NCBI RefSeq assembly: GCF_902498805.1 | Contig: NZ_LR701591.1 | Span: 39,798 to 103,797, forward strand | Origin: Imperialibacter sp. EC-SDR9 | GTDB lineage: Bacteria; Bacteroidota; Bacteroidia; Cytophagales; Cyclobacteriaceae | Direction of reading: 5' to 3' | Length of the DNA stretch: 64,000 nt | Shown here: positions 36,923 through 46,211 of the stretch, piece after piece | Position numbering within the stretch: the stretch's first letter is position 1 | Layout of the letters: each line of letters begins with the position of its first letter | Notes under the pieces: model-generated | The model's database searches: none | The model's input: only the letters and a program-made list of their open reading frames with translations | Told to the model about the DNA's origin: nothing | Made by a program: the position numbers and the translations under genes

Positions 36923-39046
36923 TCAGTTTCCAGACCCCTGATCACCTTCCTTTTTTACACCGGGCCTGAATATTTCGAATTCTACCCTTCTGTTCAGGGT
37001 TTTGTCTTGCTCTGTTTTCTCTTCTACAATCGGTTGGCTGCTTCCGTAGCCTTCAAACTCTACCCGTCGCTCGTCGACACCACCAAATATGACCATGTAG
37101 TCTCTGATGTTCTGAGCTCTCGACTTAGACAGGGCAAGATTAAATGCTGGTGAGCCATCCGAATCAGTATGTCCTGAGATCCGCAGCTTAAAGTCTGGAT
37201 TGTCGTACAGAAAGTTCACAATCTTATTAAGGTCGCCATACATTTCTGTTCGAAGATCGGACTTACCATTTTCGAATTCAATAGACTCGAATTTGACCTT
37301 ACTGGCTATGGGGTCGGTGGTTCTATTTAATTCCATCGGCCCATTGAGGTAAAACATTTCCTCTATTCTGAAAAAGTCGTCGCCCTGAATCACCAGCAGG
37401 TAGTTGTTGTTGTTGATAAGGTCGAACTCAAAGCTGCCGTCGGGTTTCAGAAACCTGGGGGCCACTTCAATCCCATCGTCGAGGTCGATGATAGAGACAA
37501 TCCCGTTGAAAGGTTTTCCTGTCAGGCTGTCGGTCAATGAACCCTTCACCTTTGTTATTGAGCCCGGCTGTGCTTCCATGGGCAGGGGAAAGGAGTAGAG
37601 ATCCTGCATGTTTAAATCTCTGTTGGCCGACCGTGCGTAGAACAAGTCTTTTGATTCGGCGTCGATGGTAAAATAGAACTCGCTTCCTCTGCCATTCACC
37701 AGCGGCCCGATATTGACTGGCTCGCCCCAAATGTTGTCCATCTTGTAAGATTTATAGATGTCGAACTCGCCGAAATTGTAGAGTTGGCCGTTGGAACTGA
37801 AATAAAGAATATTGTATCTCGGGTGGAAAAAGGGGCTGACCTCATTGCTTCGGGTATTCACTATGGGCCCGAGGTTTTGAGCAGGAGCCCAGCCACCACC
37901 TTTAAGCTTGTAGGAAAAATAAATATCGGAAAGTCCGAAGCCGCCTATACGGTCGGAGGCAAAAAAGAGTGTGTCTTCGGTGTGCGACAGGGCTGGATGG
38001 CTGTCCCAACTCAGGCTGTTTACTTTGGCTCCAAGGTTTTGAATATTGCCCCAGGTGCTGTCGGCTTGTAGTTTGGCAACAAAAATATCGCAACTGCCGA
38101 TACATTCCGGGGCATCACACCTGGCAAAATAAAGAGTTTTCCCATCACGACTCAGCGTAGCCGACCCCTCATTGAACTTTGTATTGATTTCCCGAAGGGC
38201 AACGGCCTCCTGCCAATACTGCCCTTCCTTTCTGGCAATAAAAAGGTCTTCATTGTTTTGCGTATTCAGGCTTCTCCTGATTTCATTCCTTTGCGAGGTA
38301 AAAAGCAGGATGTCTCCATTGATGTTCAAAGTAGGCCCATAATCAGCATTGCGGCTATTTACGTTACCGCCCATATTGAGCAAAACACCTCTTGGGGGCC
38401 TAAGTGTGTCTATGGCTTTTCTGTGTTCCACCAATTCGTAGTAATAGTCGAGTGGCACATATAAATCAACCTCCTGCTTGTTAAGCGAATCGTAGTAGAG
38501 CTCAATCTCTCGCAGGTTAATATCCTTGTGGTGGTGGCGCAGTAACATTTTGTAAAGCGGCTTTGCTTCCTCAAGTCCGTCAAATAGTTCTGTCAATTTG
38601 GCCAGTCGCCAAATCAGGTAGGTGTCTTTATAGAAATTCTGTACACCAAAGTTTCTGACATAATATTTCAATGCCGGATACAACGCCTCCCACTCTTTAT
38701 TGGCTTCAAGTTTCTGGATGCGCTCCAGCTTGCTTTTGTCTACATAATCAGCCACCTTGTTAATGTTCGGAAACTCAAACACATTTATCTCAGAAGGCAC
38801 AGTCAGCGTATCAAGGCTGGTTTCAACGTTTGAAGGGGTGGCTTTCTTCCTCTTGTTCCTTTGGGCGAGTGCCGGGAAAGCAACAGAACCAAGCATAAAA
38901 ATGGTCAACAGCGCAGCAAGCCACCATTTCGCAGAAGGCTGGAAACGGTCGGAGAAATTATAGAATCTATTGGATGGTTTCGTCAAGTACATTGGTTGAT
39001 GAGAAATAGAAAGGGTCGCCAGGGGCTGCCTACTATTTTTTGGCAT
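36923..39046 (-). CDS. OmpA-family protein with PD40 (TolB-like) repeats
   Basis: 707 residues. A long basic N-region and hydrophobic signal (AALLTIFMLGSVAFPALAQ, ending near residue 61) direct it to the periplasm; a second Met at codon 19 (38992) is an alternative start. Next come a TPR-like helical part (about 90-200) and several PD40/WD40-like beta-propeller repeats (DILLFTSQRNE, TLYFARCDAPE, TLFFASDRIGG, ILYFSSNGQLY). Then a carboxypeptidase-regulatory-like domain (KVKGSLTDSLTGKPFNG) and a C-terminal OmpA domain that binds peptidoglycan (LRISGHTDSDG, LSKSRAQNIRDYM, EGYGSSQP, NRRVEFEIFRPG). This plan matches Bacteroidota OmpA/PorE-like envelope proteins, which tether surface machinery to the cell wall. 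Exact role is unknown. Confidence 0.88.
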   Translation of the reverse strand: MPKNSRQPLATLSISHQPMYLTKPSNRFYNFSDRFQPSAKWWLAALLTIFMLGSVAFPALAQRNKRKKATPSNVETSLDTLTVPSEINVFEFPNINKVADYVDKSKLERIQKLEANKEWEALYPALKYYVRNFGVQNFYKDTYLIWRLAKLTELFDGLEEAKPLYKMLLRHHHKDINLREIELYYDSLNKQEVDLYVPLDYYYELVEHRKAIDTLRPPRGVLLNMGGNVNSRNADYGPTLNINGDILLFTSQRNEIRRSLNTQNNEDLFIARKEGQYWQEAVALREINTKFNEGSATLSRDGKTLYFARCDAPECIGSCDIFVAKLQADSTWGNIQNLGAKVNSLSWDSHPALSHTEDTLFFASDRIGGFGLSDIYFSYKLKGGGWAPAQNLGPIVNTRSNEVSPFFHPRYNILYFSSNGQLYNFGEFDIYKSYKMDNIWGEPVNIGPLVNGRGSEFYFTIDAESKDLFYARSANRDLNMQDLYSFPLPMEAQPGSITKVKGSLTDSLTGKPFNGIVSIIDLDDGIEVAPRFLKPDGSFEFDLINNNNYLLVIQGDDFFRIEEMFYLNGPMELNRTTDPIASKVKFESIEFENGKSDLRTEMYGDLNKIVNFLYDNPDFKLRISGHTDSDGSPAFNLALSKSRAQNIRDYMVIFGGVDERRVEFEGYGSSQPIVEEKTEQDKTLNRRVEFEIFRPGVKKEGDQGSGN

Positions 39047-39135
39047 ATCTCTTGCAATTTATACGGGCCGAGTGAATTTTACACCTATCTGGGTCATTTA
39101 ATGTCAGATTGGCATATCGAGAGCGTTAGATAATT

Positions 39136-41640
39136 ATGAACAGCAATAAAGAGAAAGAACTAGCAGTAGCTTTTTTGTCGGAAATACAAGAAGACGAATC
39201 AGGGGATATTATACAGCTAGTGTCAGCTGACCTGGAGGAGGATTTGAAGCCGGAGGATGTGCCTGATGAGGTGCCTATTCTGCCGATAAAAAACACCGTT
39301 TTGTATCCGGGGGTGGTTATTCCGATCACGGTGAGTCGGCAGAAGTCGATCCGGCTGGTGAAAAAAGCCTATAAAGGCAGCAAAATTATTGGTGTGCTGG
39401 CTCAGAAGAACAGAAAAGCTGAAGAGCCTAAATCAGACGATCTATATACTGTGGGTACCATTGCCCGCATATTGAAAATGCTCGTTATGCCAGATGGCAA
39501 CACGACCATCATTATTCAAGGCAAGAGCCGGTTTGAGGTAGAAAGCATTATTCAGGAGGATCCCTATATCAGTGCCAGGGTTAAGCTGCTTGCAGAGAAG
39601 TTTCCTGGCAAGTCGAGCAAAGAAACCAAAGCGCTTATTCAGTCGCTAAAGGATGCAGCTTATAAAGTAATGAAGCTGAATCCTGAGATACCTAAGGAGG
39701 CCCATGCAGCCCTTGGGAATATCGACAACGGCAGTTTTCTCACCCATTTTCTTTCCTCCAATGTAAATGCCGATGTAGCTGATAAGCAGAAACTACTGGA
39801 AACCCACGAGGGTATAAAAAGGGCTGAATTGCTGTTGGAGTACATGCTAAAGGACATTCAAATGCTTGAGATCAAGCAGGAGATCCAAAATAAGGTACAT
39901 TCCGATATCGATCAACAGCAGCGAGACTATTACCTCCGCCAGCAAATCAAGGTGCTCCAAAACGAATTGGGGTACGACGGTCCGGAAAAAGATATTCAGG
40001 AGCTGAGAAAGCTGGGTGCAGAGAAAAAATGGGATGAGGAGGTGAAGCAGCACTTCTTCAAAGAGCTTGACAAAATTTCCAGGATGAACCCCGCCGCAGC
40101 TGAGTTTCCTGTGGCGATGAACTATGTCGATTTTATGGTTCACTTGCCCTGGAATGAGTATACGCAGGACAATTTTGACCTGAAAAGAGCCCGGAAGATT
40201 CTCGACGAAGATCACTACGGGATGAAAAAGGTGAAGGAGAGAATCCTTGAATACCTGGCTGTGTTGAAGCTCAAAGGAGACATGAAAAGCCCTATCCTTT
40301 GTCTTTATGGCCCCCCTGGTGTCGGGAAAACTTCGTTGGGAAGGTCAATCGCCAGGTCGCTCGACCGACATTATGTCAGGATGTCGCTGGGTGGTGTGCA
40401 CGACGAGGCAGAAGTCAGGGGCCACAGAAAAACTTATATTGGTGCCATGCCGGGCAAGATTGTTGGCAACGTATCGAAGGCCAAATCGTCAAACCCTGTT
40501 TTTATCCTTGATGAAATCGATAAAGTAAGCTCAAATTTTCGGGGCGATCCATCTTCCGCACTTTTGGAGGTGCTCGATCCGGAGCAAAACAATAGCTTCA
40601 CTGACAACTACCTTGAAGTGGGCTACGATCTATCAAAGGTGCTGTTTATCGCTACTGCCAACACACTGGAGACCATCCAACCTGCTTTGAGAGACAGGAT
40701 GGAGATCATAGAGATCACGGGGTACACCCTCGAGGAGAAAATAGAAATCGCCAAGCAACACCTGATTCCCAAGCAGCGAAAAGAGCATGGCGTAAAGGCG
40801 TCTCAGATTAAATTTACCGACGAGGCTGTTGGAAAAATTATAGATGACTATACGAGAGAATCTGGCGTACGAACACTTGAGCGGAGAATTGCTACGGTGA
40901 TCAGAAATACTGCCAAATCGATCGCCATGGAGGAGGCCTACACCAAGACTATCAAAGGAAAGGAAGTACGCAAAATTTTGGGAGCTGAAATCTTTGATAA
41001 AGAGGTCTATTCCGACAACACGCACCCGGGTGTAGTCACAGGCCTGGCCTGGACACAGGTAGGAGGGGAGATCTTGTTCATCGAGTCGTCGCTGAGCAGG
41101 GGCAAAGGCAAATTGACACTGTCTGGCCAACTAGGCGACGTGATGAAGGAGTCAGCCGTGGCTGCGTTATCATACCTGAAGTCGAACGCCCATAAGCTCG
41201 ACATCGACCACCAGGTTTTTGATCATTACGACTTGCATGTGCACGTGCCAGCTGGTGCGGTGCCAAAGGACGGGCCGTCGGCAGGGATTACCATGCTGAC
41301 ATCGCTGGCGTCGATTTATACACAGCGAAGAGTGAAAGACAAGCTGGCCATGACCGGAGAAATCACCCTCAGGGGAAAGGTGCTTCCTGTGGGAGGCATC
41401 AAGGAGAAAATACTTGCAGCCAGGCGTGCTGGCATAGAGGAGATCATCCTGAGCAGTCGCAACCGCAAGGACATTGAAGAAATTGAGCCTAATTATATTG
41501 AGAACCTTAAGATTAACTACGTCGACAATGTAGACGAAGTGTTGAAGCTAGCGCTGCTCAAATCGAAGGTGGAAGGGGCTACGCATCTTTGGCCTATTAA
41601 AGGATTGGCCAAAGAAATGGCCACCGTTGAGGATTTATGA
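39136..41640 (+). CDS. lon: ATP-dependent Lon protease
   Basis: 834 residues, LonA type. The N-terminal substrate-binding domain begins [19 protein letters not shown] (about 43). The AAA+ module has Walker [10 protein letters not shown] (about 392) and Walker [11 protein letters not shown]. The protease domain has catalytic Ser715 in [11 protein letters not shown] and Lys758 in GGIKEK. Lon degrades damaged and regulatory proteins in the cytoplasm. The stop overlaps the porQ start in ATGA, making lon-porQ-hslU one coupled unit. A non-conserved acidic N-terminal extension of about 40 residues precedes the domain. It is divergent from the OmpA-like gene with an 89-base gap. No HAIR/CIRCE-type heat-shock operator was recognised. 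Confidence 0.97.
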   Translation: MNSNKEKELAVAFLSEIQEDESGDIIQLVSADLEEDLKPEDVPDEVPILPIKNTVLYPGVVIPITVSRQKSIRLVKKAYKGSKIIGVLAQKNRKAEEPKSDDLYTVGTIARILKMLVMPDGNTTIIIQGKSRFEVESIIQEDPYISARVKLLAEKFPGKSSKETKALIQSLKDAAYKVMKLNPEIPKEAHAALGNIDNGSFLTHFLSSNVNADVADKQKLLETHEGIKRAELLLEYMLKDIQMLEIKQEIQNKVHSDIDQQQRDYYLRQQIKVLQNELGYDGPEKDIQELRKLGAEKKWDEEVKQHFFKELDKISRMNPAAAEFPVAMNYVDFMVHLPWNEYTQDNFDLKRARKILDEDHYGMKKVKERILEYLAVLKLKGDMKSPILCLYGPPGVGKTSLGRSIARSLDRHYVRMSLGGVHDEAEVRGHRKTYIGAMPGKIVGNVSKAKSSNPVFILDEIDKVSSNFRGDPSSALLEVLDPEQNNSFTDNYLEVGYDLSKVLFIATANTLETIQPALRDRMEIIEITGYTLEEKIEIAKQHLIPKQRKEHGVKASQIKFTDEAVGKIIDDYTRESGVRTLERRIATVIRNTAKSIAMEEAYTKTIKGKEVRKILGAEIFDKEVYSDNTHPGVVTGLAWTQVGGEILFIESSLSRGKGKLTLSGQLGDVMKESAVAALSYLKSNAHKLDIDHQVFDHYDLHVHVPAGAVPKDGPSAGITMLTSLASIYTQRRVKDKLAMTGEITLRGKVLPVGGIKEKILAARRAGIEEIILSSRNRKDIEEIEPNYIENLKINYVDNVDEVLKLALLKSKVEGATHLWPIKGLAKEMATVEDL

Positions 41641-42680
41641 GAGGGAGCCACCTAAATACCCTGGGTATCATTTTGTTGCTTTTGCTAGTAATGATGGATG
41701 CGGGGTATGCGCAAATTGGTGGCAAAGACTCCTTTCAATTCCTCAATACGCCCGTAAATGCGAGAGCAGCTGCGCTTGGGGGCTACAATGTATCCCAAAA
41801 TCGGGGCGACCTGAACTGGGTTTTTTATAACCCGGCACTGCTCGACTCGGTAGCAGCCGGTGATATTTCTATTTCCTACGTCAACTTTTACGGGGGCAGC
41901 AAATATAGTCAGGTGGCCTATGCTTTTGACACCAAAGCGGTTGGGAAAGCGGCAGTTGGCCTCACGCACCTCAGCCATGGAAACTTCGATAGCTACGACG
42001 AGGCTGGCAACTACCTGGGCACTTTCAATGCCAGCGAATATGCTGTGAGGGTATCGTTGAGCCACAGAATGGGCCCTTTTCTGATGGGGGTGGCTCCGCA
42101 ACTGGCTGTATCGAGCATTGCTGGCTTCCGTTCTTCAGCACTCATGGCAGATATTGGTGGTGTATTTCAGCACCCCCACAAGCAGTTAAGTGTTGGTTTG
42201 GTGGTAAAAAACGCTGGCTTTGCACTTGGAAGGTATGCAGAGGAAAAAACCAGACTACCTTTTGATGTTCAGCTGGGAATGAGCTTCAAACCTGAGCAAA
42301 TGCCGGTGATTTTCTCATTCACGGGCACCAATCTCCCCAAGCAGAACCTGGTATACTTTGAACCTGACAGCAGGGTAAACTTCAACGAAGCTGCGCCGGG
42401 CACGTTTACCAAAATATTCAGCAGGGTGAACATTGGTGCCGAATTCTTGTTTGGCCCTAATTTCCACGTATTGGCTGGATACAACCACAGAATAAGAAGA
42501 GAACTAAAACTGGAGCAAGCGGGTGGAAGTCCCGGCTTTTCAGTTGGCGTTTGGATAAAAATTAAATCATTTGAATTAACAGTGGCCCGGTCGCACTACC
42601 ACGTGGTGGGTGGAAATACTCACTTTACTGTCAGCCACAATGTGAACCGACTATTTCATAAGCGAAAATCAGCATCATGA
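41637..42680 (+). CDS. porQ: Type IX secretion / gliding protein PorQ
   Basis: 347 residues with a signal peptide (about 1-27, ending DAGYAQ). The N-terminal mature part, [20 protein letters not shown] then [11 protein letters not shown], is the hallmark of the PorQ/PorV-like FadL-fold outer-membrane family used by the type IX secretion system. The rest is a beta-barrel with alternating strands ending in a short basic tail. PorQ works with PorZ in attaching A-LPS to secreted cargo in Porphyromonas. The gene sits between two cytoplasmic ATP-dependent proteases, lon and hslU, with 4-base overlaps on both sides (ATGA), so expression is coupled. No other T9SS genes are in the window. Confidence 0.85.
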   Translation: MRGSHLNTLGIILLLLLVMMDAGYAQIGGKDSFQFLNTPVNARAAALGGYNVSQNRGDLNWVFYNPALLDSVAAGDISISYVNFYGGSKYSQVAYAFDTKAVGKAAVGLTHLSHGNFDSYDEAGNYLGTFNASEYAVRVSLSHRMGPFLMGVAPQLAVSSIAGFRSSALMADIGGVFQHPHKQLSVGLVVKNAGFALGRYAEEKTRLPFDVQLGMSFKPEQMPVIFSFTGTNLPKQNLVYFEPDSRVNFNEAAPGTFTKIFSRVNIGAEFLFGPNFHVLAGYNHRIRRELKLEQAGGSPGFSVGVWIKIKSFELTVARSHYHVVGGNTHFTVSHNVNRLFHKRKSAS

Positions 42681-44083
42681 TAGATCAGAACAAATATTTG
42701 ACCCCGAGGCAAATTGTAGCCGAGCTCGATAAGTACATCATAGGCCAGGACGACGCCAAGAGAAACGTGGCAATTGCGCTCAGAAACAGATGGCGACGCA
42801 TGCATAGCCATGAAGACATCAAAGGAGAAATTGTGCCTAACAATATCCTGATGATTGGCGCCACGGGCGTTGGTAAAACAGAAATTGCCCGCCGCCTGGC
42901 CAAGCTTGCCGATGCTCCTTTTACCAAAGTAGAGGCATCCAAGTTTACCGAAGTGGGTTATGTGGGCCGTGATGTGGAAAGCATGGTGCGAGACCTGGTG
43001 GAGCAGGCCGTTAACATGGTGAAGCAGAGCAAAAAAGAAGAGGTAAAAGGGAAAGCAGAACTTGCTGTCGAAGGCATTATCCTCGATGCTTTGATACCTC
43101 CGATGAAGTCAGCTCCTTCGAGGCAGCCGGCTGGCGCTTCAGGCACAGACAATTCCATTGACATTACACCTGAAAATGACGAAGAGCTCAATGAAAGAAC
43201 CCGTGAGAGGTTCCGTGAGAAGATAAGGAACGGTGAGCTCGACGACCGCAAAATAGAAATCAATGTGAAGGCGCCTGGTCAGGGGAATGTGGGCATGATT
43301 GGCGGTGGCATGATGGATGAGGTGAGCATGATGAACCTACAGGAGATGCTGGGTAATATGCTGCCGAAAAAGAACAAGAAAAGAAAAGTGACGATAGCGG
43401 AAGCCAAGAAGCTACTGTTGGAGGAAGAGGTGCACAAGCTGATCGACATGGACGAGGTGAAGGAAGAAGCCATCGAAAAGGCGCAGAACTCCGGTATTAT
43501 CTTCATCGACGAGATTGACAAGATCGCCAGCAGTGCGGGCAAAGGCGGTGGTGCCGATGTAAGCCGGGAAGGTGTGCAGCGAGATCTCCTGCCGATTGTG
43601 GAGGGAAGTGCTGTGAATACAAAGTACGGCGTCATTAATACTGAGCACATCCTTTTCATGGCTGCAGGAGCTTTTCACGTGTCAAAGCCCTCAGACCTTA
43701 TTCCCGAACTTCAGGGTCGCTTCCCTATCAGAGTGGAGCTTGAAAACCTTACCAAAGGAGATTTCCTTCGTATTCTGAGAGAGCCAAAAAATGCACTGAC
43801 TAAACAATATGAAGCCTTGCTGAAGTCAGAAGATGTGGAACTCACCTTCAGCGATGAAGCACTCGAGGAGTTAGCCGACACTGCTTTCACCATCAACTCC
43901 GAGGTGGAGAACATAGGTGCCAGGAGGCTGCACACCGTGATGAGCCGATTGTTGAATGAGTTTCTATTTGATATCCCCGACAAAATCGGCCCGAATTCTA
44001 AGCTGGTCATTACCAAAGAGATGGTGAATGAGAAGCTCTCAGGACTGGTGAAGAACAAGGACTTGAGCAGGTATATCCTTTAG
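42677..44083 (+). CDS. hslU: HslU, ATPase subunit of the HslUV protease
   Basis: 468 residues. Starts [20 protein letters not shown] as in other HslU proteins; Walker A is GATGVGKTE (61-69), the [10 protein letters not shown] pore loop follows, and Walker B is [11 protein letters not shown]. The intermediate I-domain (about 110-245) contains the variable linker with [16 protein letters not shown]. The C-terminal end LSRYIL is the conserved tail that docks into HslV and activates it. HslU unfolds substrates for the HslV peptidase, but hslV is not adjacent on either side. The start overlaps the porQ stop by four bases. Confidence 0.97.
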   Translation: MIDQNKYLTPRQIVAELDKYIIGQDDAKRNVAIALRNRWRRMHSHEDIKGEIVPNNILMIGATGVGKTEIARRLAKLADAPFTKVEASKFTEVGYVGRDVESMVRDLVEQAVNMVKQSKKEEVKGKAELAVEGIILDALIPPMKSAPSRQPAGASGTDNSIDITPENDEELNERTRERFREKIRNGELDDRKIEINVKAPGQGNVGMIGGGMMDEVSMMNLQEMLGNMLPKKNKKRKVTIAEAKKLLLEEEVHKLIDMDEVKEEAIEKAQNSGIIFIDEIDKIASSAGKGGGADVSREGVQRDLLPIVEGSAVNTKYGVINTEHILFMAAGAFHVSKPSDLIPELQGRFPIRVELENLTKGDFLRILREPKNALTKQYEALLKSEDVELTFSDEALEELADTAFTINSEVENIGARRLHTVMSRLLNEFLFDIPDKIGPNSKLVITKEMVNEKLSGLVKNKDLSRYIL

Positions 44084-44097
44084 TAAGCAATCTTCTT

Positions 44098-44327
44098 CGG
44101 CAGCCCTGGTAAAGAGGTCGCTCTCTCCGTCAGCACAAGAACGCCCTCTTTACTTCCCGCAAGAACACGTCGTCGGCAGTCCGGGTAAAGAGGTCCCTCT
44201 CTCCGTCAGTACAAGAGCGCCCTCTTTACTTTTCACTAGGAAAACGTCATCGGCAGCCCCGGGTAAAGAGGTCGCACTCTCCGTCAGCACAAGAGCGCCC
44301 TCTTTACTTCACGTAAGAAAACGTCAT
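44098..44327. repeat. Three tandem copies of a 76-77 bp hairpin repeat
   Basis: Copies begin with CGGCAG at 44098, 44174 and 44251. Each contains a GGTAAAGAGG ... CCTCTTTACTT inverted repeat around the core TCTCCGTCAGYACAAGARCGC. Copies differ at only a few positions. They fill most of the 312 bases between hslU and the convergent sixA-like gene. The stems could terminate transcription, although T-tails are short. No open frame is supported here. Confidence 0.85.
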
Positions 44328-44395
44328 CAATTTGACATGTACCACCCATGGTCCTGCTTTTTTTAAAAAAACTCCTTTCTTTTAGAAAGCAACGC

Positions 44396-44899
44396 TCAAT
44401 ACCCCTCTGGCAAGCCTTTCGGATAATGAAAAAAGAGCAACTTCCCTGCCTCGTAGCCAATGTCCCGCCAGTAGTTGACCTCAAAAGAAACACCCACGGC
44501 CCCCGCAGTTGGGATATTCTCGATAGACGCTCCCGCCAGTTGGTTAGCAAACTCTGTCAGGCCGGGGTTGTGCCCAAATAACATTACTGACGTGTGCTGG
44601 TCATCCAACTCAACCACCACCTTCAGCAACCTGTCTGGCCAGGCATGATAAACAGATTTGTCAGTGACGATTTCTCTTTTGTCAATGCCAAGCTCCGCAG
44701 CCACCTTTTTGGCAGTTTTGATGCCCCTTTCCGCAGGGCTACTGACGATCAGGTCGGGGTGAACTTGCTGATCGTTGAGGAACTTCCCCATTCTTGGAGC
44801 ATCTGCCTTGCCCCGGCTGCTTAATGGCCTTTGAAAGTCGTCCAGTTCGGGGAAGTCCCAACTCGATTTTGCGTGCCGTACCAGATAGATCGTCTTCAT
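44396..44899 (-). CDS. SixA-like phosphohistidine phosphatase
   Basis: 167 residues of the histidine phosphatase (phosphoglycerate mutase-like) superfamily. The catalytic RHAKSSW motif is at residues 8-14 with His9, and the second active-site histidine is in LFGHNPGLTEF; both are intact. Small members of this kind (SixA) remove phosphate from phosphohistidine in signalling or PTS proteins. The gene shares the minus strand with a GT9 glycosyltransferase 14 bases upstream and may be co-transcribed. The specific substrate is not indicated by the context. Confidence 0.88.
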   Translation of the reverse strand: MKTIYLVRHAKSSWDFPELDDFQRPLSSRGKADAPRMGKFLNDQQVHPDLIVSSPAERGIKTAKKVAAELGIDKREIVTDKSVYHAWPDRLLKVVVELDDQHTSVMLFGHNPGLTEFANQLAGASIENIPTAGAVGVSFEVNYWRDIGYEAGKLLFFHYPKGLPEGY

Positions 44900-44913
44900 A
44901 TCGTGGAGCCAAA

Positions 44914-45921
44914 CTAGGGAATATAGAAATCAAAAACGAGGTCGTTCATACACTTAAAATGACCCTTTGGGCATTTGTCAAAACCTATCTTGGAGCAGGG
45001 CCTGCACTTGATCTTGTTATTTTCAAATACAATAAATTTTGTTCGGTAGGGGTACATGCCAAACGACGGAATGGTGTTGCCCCAAATGCTATAGACCGTT
45101 TTTCCAAAAGCTGCCGCCACGTGCATAAGTCCGGTATCGTGCGAAAAAACAACGCTGGATTGCTTGACCAATGAAGCCGACTGGTTAAAGTTGAATTTAC
45201 CACAGCCATTGAATATTTCTGTTTTTTTACCCAGCTCTTTCAACGACTCCTCATAGCCACTTGAGTTTTTTGTGCGTTCGAAGAACCGTGCTATTTCCTC
45301 GCCAGCCTCAGCATCTTCCTTTCCTCCCAAAAGAATCACAGGTTTGTTGATTCGGTCGCAAAGCTCAATCATGCGCTTTACCGGTAGTTTTTTGGTGCCG
45401 TGCTGGCCACCGATAGCGTAGGTAATAAACCCGTTGCGGTGGCTTTCTGGCAGCCAGGTAATATCTACCTCGTCTTTGTCCGGAATAAAATAGTCGAGGC
45501 CCAGCTGATCAGGTTTGGCACCCAATGGCTGTAGTGTGTCGAGGTAGCGGTCAACAATATGGCGGTTGGGCAATTTATTTACTTTGAAATTGACCATCAG
45601 GTACTTTTGCCAGTTGAGCTTGTCCACAGCATAGGCCTTTGCCTTCAGCGCCCACTTGATCCTCAGCGTCCTTAAGTTGTGGTGGAGGTCAATGATGTAG
45701 TCGAAGTTTTCTTTCTTAAGTGTTTCAATCAGCTGCTTGTCCCCCTTCTCCAGAACGTGGATTTTATCAATATATGGATTCTCTTTCAGGAGAAATTTGA
45801 ACCGGGCCATGGTGGCATAGTGCACTTCCACATCGTCGAGTTGGGTTTTTAACACCCTTGGCACCGGACTGGTGAGTACAATATCTCCAATAGACGAAAA
45901 CCTTAGGATGAGTACTTTCAT
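44914..45921 (-). CDS. Glycosyltransferase family 9 (heptosyltransferase-like)
   Basis: 335 residues. The N-terminal block MKVLILRFSSIGDIVLTSPV is diagnostic of GT9/ADP-heptose:LPS heptosyltransferases. The C-terminal half holds the nucleotide-sugar site with SSVVFSHDTGLMHVAAAFGK and TVYSIWGNT. It acts at the cytoplasmic face in lipopolysaccharide core or related glycan synthesis. It is upstream of the SixA-like gene (14-base gap). Its own upstream region contains four copies of a palindromic repeat. The actual sugar donor and acceptor are not indicated. Confidence 0.92.
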   Translation of the reverse strand: MKVLILRFSSIGDIVLTSPVPRVLKTQLDDVEVHYATMARFKFLLKENPYIDKIHVLEKGDKQLIETLKKENFDYIIDLHHNLRTLRIKWALKAKAYAVDKLNWQKYLMVNFKVNKLPNRHIVDRYLDTLQPLGAKPDQLGLDYFIPDKDEVDITWLPESHRNGFITYAIGGQHGTKKLPVKRMIELCDRINKPVILLGGKEDAEAGEEIARFFERTKNSSGYEESLKELGKKTEIFNGCGKFNFNQSASLVKQSSVVFSHDTGLMHVAAAFGKTVYSIWGNTIPSFGMYPYRTKFIVFENNKIKCRPCSKIGFDKCPKGHFKCMNDLVFDFYIP

Positions 45922-46018
45922 TTAGCTGATTTGGCGAAGATGGCTTGCAATACTTTCAACATTTGGAGGACATTCACTATTTCTTTTATTTGTACGGGCA
46001 ACATACCTTGTTCAATGC

Positions 46019-46204
46019 AAGCCCATTGGTGTCTCCACCAGGAATCCTGATGGAGAACGCTAAGCCCATTGGGGTCTCCGCCAGGGACCCTGATGGAGGT
46101 GTCTTCACCACATTCCATTCCCATTGGGGTCTCCGCCAGGAACCCTGATGGTCTCAACGCTGTTCAAGCCCATTGGGGTCTCCGTTAGGGACCCTGATGG
46201 AGAA
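46019..46204. repeat. Four copies of a GGGTCTCCGCCAGGGACCC hairpin repeat
   Basis: Four near-identical units of about 36 bases (starting near 46021, 46063, 46120 and 46168) of the form CCCATTGGGGTCTCCGCCAG then GGACCCTGATGGA. Each is partly palindromic (GGGTC/GACCC). They fill the gap between the GT9 and PolX genes. The same core recurs in the RAYT-flanking arrays at 57.9, 61.8 and 63.2 kb, where it reads CCCTTGGGGTCTCCGCCAGG. Confidence 0.85.
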
Positions 46205-46211
46205 TGAGCCT

